A stretch of 40,842 nt of DNA, from assembly GCA_013816405.1 (NCBI GenBank), contig JACDEL010000020.1, positions 1-40,842 on the forward strand, written 5' to 3'. This stretch comes from Chloroflexota bacterium. GTDB taxonomy: Bacteria; Chloroflexota; Limnocylindria; QHBO01. The position numbers were made by a program, and so were the translations under genes. A model generated the notes under the pieces. That model was not told the origin of the DNA and ran no database searches. It was given only the letters and a program-made list of their open reading frames with translations. Of the stretch, positions 35,428 to 40,842 are shown piece by piece (the stretch's first letter is position 1; each line of letters begins with the position of its first letter).

Positions 35428-36202
35428 CGAAGCGCGGCTCCCGCTTCTCGCCGAACGCGGCCGATCCCTCGGCATGGTCCTCGGTCCGACCCGCCAGCTC
35501 CTGGAGCGACGCCTCCATGGCCAGGCTCTCGGCCAGGAGCGCGTCCTCGGCGTGGTTGATCGCCCGCTTGGCCAGGCCGATCGCCCGCGTCGGCCCAGCC
35601 GCGAGGGTGGTCGCCACCGCCTGCACGGTCGTGGCGAGCTGATCGGCAGGCACGACCTCGTTGACCAGGCCGACCGCCTGGGCCTCGGTCGCCCCCAGCG
35701 GTCCCCCGCTGAAGATCAGCGCCGCCGCCCGGTGGCGGCCCAGCGCGCGGACCAGGGTTCGGGTCGAGCCCGAATCGGGCACCAGTCCGATGCGCACAAA
35801 GGCCTGGATGAACCGCGCCTCCTCACTGGCGTAGACGAGGTCGCAGGCCAGGGCAAGGGAGACGCCGGCTCCCGCTGCGACGCCGTTGACCGCAGCGATC
35901 ACCGGCTTCGGCAGCTCCCTGATGGCGGCAATCAGCGGGTTGTACTCATCGGTCAGGACCCGTCGGAAAGCGCGCTCCTGGGCGCCGCCGCGCAGATCGG
36001 CTCCGCTGCAGAATCCACGACCGGCGCCGGTCAGAACCACCGCTCGGATCGCATCGTCACGCCCGGCCGCCTTGATAGCGGCCAGCAGCTCGCGACGCAT
36101 GGCGCCGTTCAGGGCGTTGAGAGACTCGGGCCGGTTGAGAGTGATGGTTGCCACGCCACCTGCCATCTCGACCAGGATAGTGTCGTAGCTGGCCTCGGGC
36201 AT
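35417..36202 (-). CDS. Enoyl-CoA hydratase/isomerase, PaaG-like
   Basis: A 261-residue crotonase. It has the GFCSGADL oxyanion-hole segment (63-70), VNGVAAGAGVSLALACD, and GLVPDSGSTRTL with Asp 143, which matches the catalytic Asp of PaaG rather than the Glu of classical hydratases. The AINHAEDALL and LAGRTEDHAEGSAAF C-terminal segments also resemble PaaG, the ring-epoxide isomerase of phenylacetate degradation. The ring epoxidase PaaABCDE is not in the window, so another enoyl-CoA substrate is possible. ATG 36202 follows TAGAAT by 7 bases. First gene of the run PaaG-like, PaaH-like, HAD, DUF2277. Confidence 0.9.
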   Translation of the reverse strand: MPEASYDTILVEMAGGVATITLNRPESLNALNGAMRRELLAAIKAAGRDDAIRAVVLTGAGRGFCSGADLRGGAQERAFRRVLTDEYNPLIAAIRELPKPVIAAVNGVAAGAGVSLALACDLVYASEEARFIQAFVRIGLVPDSGSTRTLVRALGRHRAAALIFSGGPLGATEAQAVGLVNEVVPADQLATTVQAVATTLAAGPTRAIGLAKRAINHAEDALLAESLAMEASLQELAGRTEDHAEGSAAFGEKREPRFVGR

Positions 36203-36209
36203 GTGGCGG

Positions 36210-36219
36210 ATTCTATCCT
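36210..36219. promoter_or_regulatory. Overlapping divergent -10 boxes
   Basis: ATTCTATCCT reads as TAGAAT on the minus strand (36210-36215, 7 bases before ATG 36202) and TATCCT on the plus strand (36214-36219). The two -10 boxes share 2 bases, so the two polymerases would compete. The plus-strand mRNA would have a leader of about 40 bases. Confidence 0.4.
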
Positions 36220-36250
36220 CAGACTGGACACGACCGACGAGTGGCGCGCT

Positions 36251-36257
36251 AGGAGGT
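36251..36257 (+). promoter_or_regulatory. Near-perfect Shine-Dalgarno AGGAGGT
   Basis: AGGAGGT lies 7 bases before ATG 36265. It is the strongest ribosome-binding site I see in the window and contrasts with the many starts lacking one. Confidence 0.85.
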
Positions 36258-36264
36258 TGATCAA

Positions 36265-36642
36265 ATGGATCGGAGCGACATCGAGCGCTGGCTGGCCGCC
36301 TACCGCCATGCGTGGGAGACCGATGATCCAGAGGCCATCGCCGCGCTCTTCACCGAGCAGGCGATCTACGAACCACGGCCCTTCGGCAAGCGGTGGGAGG
36401 GCAGGGATGCAATCGTGGCGAACTGGATCGAGCTTGGCGATTCGAAGAACGTTTGGCAGTTCGAGTCGGAGATCGTGGCGGTTGATGGCGATACCGGCGT
36501 GGTACGCGGCCTGACGACCTATCCGGCACATGACGCCGAGCCGGAAGAGGTGTACAGCAACATCTGGGTGGTTCGCCTGGCACCGGATGGTCGGGCCAGC
36601 TCGTTCACCGAGTGGTGGGTGGAGCTCCCGAAGCCAGGCTGA
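36265..36642 (+). CDS. NTF2-like/SnoaL-like small protein
   Basis: A 125-residue protein with the cone-shaped NTF2/SnoaL pattern: an N-terminal helix (DIERWLAAYRHAWE), ALFTEQAIYEPRPF, GRDAIVANW and a beta-rich C-terminal half ending in Trp-rich strands. Such proteins are isomerases, cyclases or ligand binders, and many have no known activity. It is one gene on the plus strand between two minus-strand beta-oxidation operons, with a strong ribosome-binding site. A role in handling a hydrophobic or aromatic intermediate of the neighbouring pathway is conceivable but unproven. Confidence 0.85.
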   Translation: MDRSDIERWLAAYRHAWETDDPEAIAALFTEQAIYEPRPFGKRWEGRDAIVANWIELGDSKNVWQFESEIVAVDGDTGVVRGLTTYPAHDAEPEEVYSNIWVVRLAPDGRASSFTEWWVELPKPG

Positions 36643-36646
36643 GCGG

Positions 36647-37429
36647 CTACCGGCCCTTGAAGTCGGGGTCGCGCTTCTCCAGGAAGGCAGCCATCCCTTC
36701 CTTCTGGTCCTCCGAAGCGAAGAGGAGGTAGAAAAGGCGGCGCTCGTGGGCGAGCGCATCGGTCAGGCTCATCTCGTACGCCGCATTCACCGCTTCCTTG
36801 GCCAGTCGCAGCGCCAGTGGCGACTTGGTGGCGATCTTCGCCGCCAGATCCAGTGCATCCTCGACGAGCAACTCGTTCGGGACGACGCGCGCGACCAGCC
36901 CGAGCCGATGCGCCTCGCGCGCATCGATCGGCTCACCGCTCAGGATCATCTCCATCGCCACGCTCTTGCCGACCGCCCGCGTCAGGCGCTGTGTGCCACC
37001 GGCACCCGGGATGACGCCGATGTTGATCTCCGGCTGGCCGAAGCGCGCGCTCTCGGCGGCGACGATCAGGTCCAGGGCCATTGCCAGCTCGCAGCCGCCT
37101 CCGAGGCACCAGCCGGCGACCGCGGCGATGACCGGCTTGCCGATCCGCCGGACGCGATCCCACTGGGCGATGCGGTTGGTGCGCAGCATGTCGATCGGGC
37201 TGGCGTCCGCCATCTCGCCGATGTCGGCGCCCGCGGCGAACGCACGCTCGTTGCCGGTCACCACCAGCACGCGAATGGCATCGTCCCGGTCCAACGCCTC
37301 GAGTGCGGAGCACAGCCCGTCCATCACCTGGCCGTTCAGCGCGTTGAGCTGCTTGGGCCGGTTGAAACGGAGTAGCGCCACGCGCCGCTCCTCGTCGCGC
37401 TCGACAAGGATCAGCGGCTCGTCAGTCAC
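36647..37429 (-). CDS. Enoyl-CoA hydratase (crotonase)
   Basis: A 260-residue classical crotonase that hydrates 2-enoyl-CoA to 3-hydroxyacyl-CoA. Both catalytic Glu residues are present: Glu 114 in LGGGCELAM and Glu 134 in FGQPEINIGVIPGAGG. FAAGADIGEM is the oxyanion-hole segment, and the C-terminus EKRDPDFKGR is standard. It resembles FadB/PaaF/EchA8-type enzymes closely. The start is GTG 37429, overlapping the upstream crotonase stop as GTGA. Together with the PaaG-like isomerase and the Oah-like protein it makes three crotonase paralogues within 3 kb. Confidence 0.94.
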   Translation of the reverse strand: MTDEPLILVERDEERRVALLRFNRPKQLNALNGQVMDGLCSALEALDRDDAIRVLVVTGNERAFAAGADIGEMADASPIDMLRTNRIAQWDRVRRIGKPVIAAVAGWCLGGGCELAMALDLIVAAESARFGQPEINIGVIPGAGGTQRLTRAVGKSVAMEMILSGEPIDAREAHRLGLVARVVPNELLVEDALDLAAKIATKSPLALRLAKEAVNAAYEMSLTDALAHERRLFYLLFASEDQKEGMAAFLEKRDPDFKGR

Positions 37430-38385
37430 GGGATCGCCTCAAACGCATCGGAGAGCTGCACTCCGCAGCCCGGGCAATAGTTCGCGTACGCCGAGATGCC
37501 GGTCTCCCCGCAGGAGGTGCAGGCGCGACCGGCGCCGGCCTGCACGCGGCGCAGTTCCTCGTAGCGCGGGCTGCGCTTCTCGTGGAAGGCGGCCACCGCC
37601 TCCCGCGTCTCATCTGCCGTTGAGTGGATGGCCAGCCAGTCGCGCGCGTGGGTGACCGTCTGCGACCAGGCGAGGTCACGCCACCAGTTGAGCTGGGTCT
37701 TCGTGTAGCGCATTGCTTCGGGCAGCTTGGCGCGCAGGTTGGCCGCCAGCGCCGCGACCGTCTGGTCCAGGTCGGAGCGTGGCACGACCCGGTTCACGAG
37801 GCCCCAGTCCAGGGCCTGGATCGGACGGATCGGCTCACACAGCATGAGGATCTCGCGCGCCCGCCGGTCCCCGACCAGGATGGGCAGCCACTGCGTCGCC
37901 CCACCGGCCGGAACGGAGCCGTGTTCAGGACCGACGTGCCTGATGTAGGCATCTTCCACGAGCACCGACAGGTCGCACGCCATCTGGAGCTCGTTGCCGC
38001 CGCCGACGCAGATCCCGTTGATGCGGGCAATGGTCGGCTTGCCGATGTTCCGGAGGCGATCGTGCATCTCGATGAAGGCGCCCATCCAGCGCCAGTACTG
38101 GCCGCTGGTGCCGCCCATGCCGGCCTGCTCGTCGAGGTCCGCGCCGGTGCAGAAGGCGCGGTCCCCCGTCCCGGTCACGATCACCACGGCAATGGCGTCG
38201 TCCCACGAGGCGTCCTCGAAGGCCCGACCAAGCTCGCGCAGCGTCTGGAAGTCGAAGGCGTTGAGGACCTGCGGCCGGTCGATGGTGACCGTCGCCACGC
38301 CGCTTTCCGCGTCCTTGACATAGCGGACCCGCTCGAAGGCGAGCATCTCCGGATCGACGGCGATTGGGGCGCTCGGCTCAGGCAT
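37426..38385 (-). CDS. Crotonase of the Oah/BadI type with a C-terminal zinc ribbon
   Basis: A 319-residue protein. The N-terminal crotonase domain (about 10-275) has FCTGADLDEQ, GICVGGGNELQMACD and the distinctive VGPEHGSVPAGGATQWLP segment followed by LCEPI. That last part resembles ring-opening 6-oxocyclohex-1-ene-1-carbonyl-CoA hydrolases (Oah) and BadI rather than simple hydratases. The last 32 residues contain CxxC-x11-CxxC (Cys 289, 292, 304, 307), a zinc-ribbon-like module I do not know from this family. ATG 38385 overlaps the EthD stop by 8 bases. Likely activity: hydration or hydrolysis of an alicyclic or branched acyl-CoA. Confidence 0.85.
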   Translation of the reverse strand: MPEPSAPIAVDPEMLAFERVRYVKDAESGVATVTIDRPQVLNAFDFQTLRELGRAFEDASWDDAIAVVIVTGTGDRAFCTGADLDEQAGMGGTSGQYWRWMGAFIEMHDRLRNIGKPTIARINGICVGGGNELQMACDLSVLVEDAYIRHVGPEHGSVPAGGATQWLPILVGDRRAREILMLCEPIRPIQALDWGLVNRVVPRSDLDQTVAALAANLRAKLPEAMRYTKTQLNWWRDLAWSQTVTHARDWLAIHSTADETREAVAAFHEKRSPRYEELRRVQAGAGRACTSCGETGISAYANYCPGCGVQLSDAFEAIP

Positions 38386-38692
38386 CGGTGGCAGCCTCGT
38401 CATCCGCAACGAACAAGGTGACGCCGGCCTGCGCGAACATGCGCAGGTCGCGGCCGCTCTCGCGTCCGGGTTCGGAGGCGAGCGCCTCATCGAGATCTGC
38501 CCGCGACACGAAGCTCATCTCGGCCATCAGGTAGAAGGCGGCGGGGCGGCCGCCGACTCCATCGGCCCTTGTCAGTCGCATGCTGACCAGGTTGGGGTAG
38601 CGGCGCACGATCGGGGCGTGCACATCGCGGTAGTGCGCGTCGAAGGCAGCCGGATCCTCGGGCTGGCTGTAGAGGACGATCAGGCGGACCAC
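38378..38692 (-). CDS. EthD-domain protein
   Basis: A 104-residue dimeric alpha/beta-barrel protein of the EthD/YciI-like type: VRLIVLYSQPEDPAAFDAHYRDVHAPIV at the N-terminus (given here as a family landmark around residues 2-28), a middle strand with MRLTRADG, and a C-terminal GVTLFVADD strand. EthD was named for ethyl tert-butyl ether degradation clusters, and related proteins act as cyclases or decarboxylases. GTG 38692 is 6 bases after the ferredoxin stop. Within this acyl-CoA operon it may process or bind an intermediate; no catalytic residue can be assigned. Confidence 0.85.
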   Translation of the reverse strand: MVRLIVLYSQPEDPAAFDAHYRDVHAPIVRRYPNLVSMRLTRADGVGGRPAAFYLMAEMSFVSRADLDEALASEPGRESGRDLRMFAQAGVTLFVADDEAATDA

Positions 38693-38698
38693 GATCCG

Positions 38699-38941
38699 CT
38701 ACTTCTTGAAGAAGTCAGCGTTGATCTGGAGGAAGTTGGTCCACTGCTCCGGTACGGCGTCCTCCGCGAAGATCGCGGTCACGGGGCACTCCGGCTCGCA
38801 GGCACCGCAGTCGATGCACTCGTCAGGATCGATGTAGTAGAGCGGCGCATCGTCGCTGGTGTGGATGCAATCAACCGGGCAGACGTCCACGCACGAGGCG
38901 TCCTTGACGCCGATGCACGGCTCCACGATCACGTACGTCAT
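38699..38941 (-). CDS. 7Fe-type ferredoxin
   Basis: An 80-residue electron carrier. Its Cys residues at 9, 17, 21, 25, 42, 45, 48 and 52 follow the spacing of seven-iron ferredoxins such as Azotobacter FdI and mycobacterial FdxA/FdxC, which hold one [3Fe-4S] and one [4Fe-4S] cluster. The CVDVCPVDCI and CIDCGACEPECPV segments are characteristic. ATG 38941 follows TATCCT by 7 bases, so the mRNA is probably leaderless. As first gene of an operon with EthD and two crotonases, it may supply electrons to a reductase or oxygenase of the same pathway encoded elsewhere. Confidence 0.95.
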   Translation of the reverse strand: MTYVIVEPCIGVKDASCVDVCPVDCIHTSDDAPLYYIDPDECIDCGACEPECPVTAIFAEDAVPEQWTNFLQINADFFKK

Positions 38942-38948
38942 GGTGGCG

Positions 38949-38954
38949 AGGATA
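38949..38954 (-). promoter_or_regulatory. Candidate -10 box (TATCCT), leaderless start of the ferredoxin
   Basis: On the minus strand TATCCT ends 7 bases before ATG 38941, without a Shine-Dalgarno between. Confidence 0.5.
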
Positions 38955-38973
38955 CACCGAGCGAGCGGCTCAC

Positions 38974-40086
38974 CTAGGCCAGGCCGATCTCAGCTGCCGA
39001 TGCCTCGCCCCGCAGGCGGGCATAGCCCGGCTTCACCTTTTCGTTGATGATCCGCAGCCGCCCGTCGAACGGCAGGAATGCGCTCTTGATGGCATTGAGG
39101 GTGAGCCATTCCATGTCCGCCAGGTCCCAGCCGAAGGTGGCGACCATGCTGGCGAACTCGTCCGACAGGCTGATCCGGCTCATCAGCCGATTGTCGGTAT
39201 TCAGGGTCACGCGGAAGCGGAGGCGCTTGAGCAGGTCGATCGGATGGTCCTCCAGCCGGGCGACCGCACCGGTATCGACATTCGAGGTCGGGCACATCTC
39301 TAGCGGAATGCGCCGATCGCGGACGTAGGCCGCCAGCCGCCCGATGGCGACCCGCCCGTCGGCCTGGGTAACGATGTCGTCCACGATCCGCACCCCGTGC
39401 CCCAGGCGCTCGGCACCGCAGAACTGGAGCGCCTCCCAGATGGATGGCAGCCCGAAGGCCTCGCCAGCGTGGATGGTGAAGTGGAAATTTTCGTGGGCGA
39501 TCAGCTGGAAGGCGTCGAGGTAGCGCGTTGGCGGGTAGCCCGCCTCCGGCCCGGCAACGTCGAAGCCCAGCACGCCACCCTCCCGATGACGAACCGCCAG
39601 CTCGGCGATCTCGACCGATCGCGCTGCCTGGCGCATCGCGCTCAACAGCAGCCCCACCACGATCGACCGCCCGGTGGACGCGCGCCGCACCCCGGCGGCG
39701 GCCGCCTCGACCACCTCGTCGAGCGACAGGCCCTCGCGCAGGTGCTGTTCCGGAGCGAAGCGGATCTCGGCATACACGACCCCATCCGCCGCAAGATCCT
39801 CGACCTCCTCGGCCGCCACGCGTTCGATCGCGGCTGCGGTCTGCATGACGGCGACGGTATGGTCGAACGCCTCCAGGTACCGCACCAGCGACCGGCCTCC
39901 CTCTCCCGGGGCCGGCTTGAACCAGCCGGCCAGCTCATCGGCATCGTGTGTCGGCAGCGCGGTGTAGCCGATACCGTCGGCCAGCTCGATCAGCGTGGAC
40001 GGCCGCAGGCCGCCGTCCAGGTGCTCATGCAGCAGGACCTTGGGTGCGCGGCGGATCGTCGCGTGGTCGAGGGCGATGGGCGCCAT
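38974..40086 (-). CDS. add: Adenosine deaminase
   Basis: A 370-residue zinc hydrolase that converts adenosine to inosine in purine salvage. The metal-binding HEH (His 20 and 22 in LLHEHLDGG) is near the N-terminus; IHAGE, ERLGHGVRI and TLNTDNRLMS carry the other zinc and catalytic residues. The TDN form, instead of the commoner TDD, is what actinobacterial-type Add enzymes show. ATG 40086 begins the conserved domain; a TAGGCT box lies 10 bases upstream. The ferredoxin operon starts 32 bases downstream on the same strand from its own box. No nucleoside transporter is adjacent. Confidence 0.92.
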   Translation of the reverse strand: MAPIALDHATIRRAPKVLLHEHLDGGLRPSTLIELADGIGYTALPTHDADELAGWFKPAPGEGGRSLVRYLEAFDHTVAVMQTAAAIERVAAEEVEDLAADGVVYAEIRFAPEQHLREGLSLDEVVEAAAAGVRRASTGRSIVVGLLLSAMRQAARSVEIAELAVRHREGGVLGFDVAGPEAGYPPTRYLDAFQLIAHENFHFTIHAGEAFGLPSIWEALQFCGAERLGHGVRIVDDIVTQADGRVAIGRLAAYVRDRRIPLEMCPTSNVDTGAVARLEDHPIDLLKRLRFRVTLNTDNRLMSRISLSDEFASMVATFGWDLADMEWLTLNAIKSAFLPFDGRLRIINEKVKPGYARLRGEASAAEIGLA

Positions 40087-40137
40087 GGTCTCGGGCAGCC
40101 TAGCCCCCCTCCTGCGCGGCCACAAGCGGAAAGCCGC

Positions 40138-40143
40138 TAGGCT
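40138..40143 (+). promoter_or_regulatory. Candidate -10 box (TAGGCT), leaderless start
   Basis: TAGGCT ends 7 bases before ATG 40151 and there is no Shine-Dalgarno in between. The divergent adenosine deaminase gene has its own TAGGCT at 40097-40102 on the minus strand. Confidence 0.5.
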
Positions 40144-40150
40144 TCCGACC

Positions 40151-40842
40151 ATGCCCGAACGGCCCCCGCTCATCGTCGCCGCCGCCACGCCGCTCGCCCA
40201 CGGTGGCGATGCGCTGGACGAGGCCGCGATCTGGCCAATGATCAGCTTCCTGGAGGATCGCGGCGCCGACGGGATCTTCGTCTGCGGCACCACCGGCGAG
40301 GGGATCCTGCTCAGCACGGACGAACGAAAGCGGGCGGCGGTCGTCTTCCGCGCCGCGGTCCGCGGGCGGTTGATCATGCACTGTGGAGCCCAGACGACCG
40401 CCGAGACGGTCGAGCTGGCCGCCCATGCGGGCGAGATCGCAGCTGATGCGGTCGCGGTCATCCCGCCGCCCTACTTCCCGCTCGACGAGGATGCGCTGAC
40501 GGCCCACCTCCTGGCCGCCGCGGAGGCCTGCGCGCCGCTTCCCTTCTACATCTACGCCTTCGCCGCCCGCAGCGGGTACCCGGTCCCGCTCGAGGTGGTC
40601 GCCCGCGTCCGCGACGGCGCCCGCAACCTGGCCGGGCTGAAGGTCAGCGAATCCCCGTTCCTCAAGGTCGAGCCCTTCCTCGACCTTGGGCTGCCGGTCT
40701 ACATCGGCTCCGAGCCGATCATCCCTGCGGCCATGGCTCGCGGCGCGCTTGGCGCTGTGTCCGGCCTGGCCGCCGCCTTTCCCGAGGTCGTCCGTGAGGC
40801 GCTCGACGCGCCCGACACGATCGCCGAGGCACGACTCCGGAC
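40151..40842 (+). CDS. Dihydrodipicolinate synthase/N-acetylneuraminate lyase family aldolase (3' truncated)
   Basis: The first 230 residues of a class I aldolase of the DapA/NanA family; the frame is open to the window end, and about 60-70 residues are missing against the usual 290-300. GTTGE (46-50) binds the keto-acid carboxylate, Tyr 135 is in the position of the catalytic Tyr, and Lys 164 in AGLKVSES is the Schiff-base Lys. The sequence is not clearly DapA: Arg 138 of E. coli DapA, which grips aspartate semialdehyde, has no obvious match, so a sugar-acid or other pyruvate/keto-acid aldolase or dehydratase is likely. Confidence 0.88.
   Translation, partial: MPERPPLIVAAATPLAHGGDALDEAAIWPMISFLEDRGADGIFVCGTTGEGILLSTDERKRAAVVFRAAVRGRLIMHCGAQTTAETVELAAHAGEIAADAVAVIPPPYFPLDEDALTAHLLAAAEACAPLPFYIYAFAARSGYPVPLEVVARVRDGARNLAGLKVSESPFLKVEPFLDLGLPVYIGSEPIIPAAMARGALGAVSGLAAAFPEVVREALDAPDTIAEARLR

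Noticed and set aside
34838-36514. A 558-codon plus-strand open frame across the PaaH-like and PaaG-like genes
   Set aside because: It is antisense to two enzymes with all expected motifs and reads through the NTF2-like gene in another frame.
40151-40842. A firm DapA (lysine pathway) call
   Set aside because: The Arg that binds aspartate semialdehyde is not evident and no lysine genes are nearby, so only the aldolase family is supported.

Overview
The window is a gene-dense, high-GC (roughly two thirds G+C by eye) bacterial chromosome segment with 41 protein-coding genes, two of them cut by the window ends. I see no RNA genes, mobile elements, CRISPR arrays or prophage. F420-type LLM oxidoreductases, an actinobacterial-style adenosine deaminase, lipoproteins with Pro/Ser/Ala linkers and many start codons lying 6-8 nt after a TANNNT box suggest a soil or freshwater Chloroflexota (Limnocylindria/Ellin6529-like) or a deep actinobacterial relative. 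This assignment is inference; no marker gene is present.

Layout. 1-7238 (+): a MoxR AAA ATPase / DUF58 / BatA-like VWA / large double-VWA membrane protein operon, preceded by the tail of a GQPG-repeat protein. 7235-10350 (-): an acyl-CoA dehydrogenase and an AMP-forming acyl-CoA synthetase, translationally coupled. 10475-15938 (+): a complete polyamine-type ABC importer (ATPase, Tat-type lipoprotein, two permeases) followed by a class III aminotransferase of the GABA/putrescine type. 15935-22416 (-): a VirB11/GspE-like ATPase, a MoxR/Mg-chelatase-like AAA protein and a 677-residue VWA protein, then an LLM oxidoreductase, two small unknowns and a flavin reductase. 22488-25999: a GNAT acetyltransferase, a histidine kinase/response regulator pair and a divergent secreted protein with an OmpR-type direct repeat upstream. 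26089-28947: an F420-dependent G6PD-like oxidoreductase, a SIMPL protein and a PcaF/PaaJ-like thiolase. 28986-33332 (+): an FAD amine oxidase and a second polyamine-type importer without an ATPase. 33334-38941 (mostly -): a lower aromatic/beta-oxidation cluster (PaaG-like, PaaH-like, enoyl-CoA hydratase, an Oah/BadI-like crotonase with a zinc ribbon, EthD, a 7Fe ferredoxin) with HAD, DUF2277 and NTF2-like genes. 38974-40842: adenosine deaminase and a truncated DHDPS-family gene.

How the genes may work together. The two importers, the amine oxidase and the aminotransferase form a plausible polyamine/GABA uptake and catabolism set. Both importer promoters carry the same CGCC-N4-GGCG inverted repeat in the same register after the -35 box. 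The thiolase, PaaG/PaaH-like enzymes, crotonases and acyl-CoA enzymes suggest a lower pathway for phenylacetyl-CoA-like or alicyclic acyl-CoAs. Two independent AAA-ATPase/VWA modules point to chaperone-like remodelling of unknown targets.

Genes are very tightly packed: many starts overlap the preceding stop as ATGA or GTGA, and three convergent pairs share one CTAG as both stop codons. No stretch over 300 bases lacks a gene.
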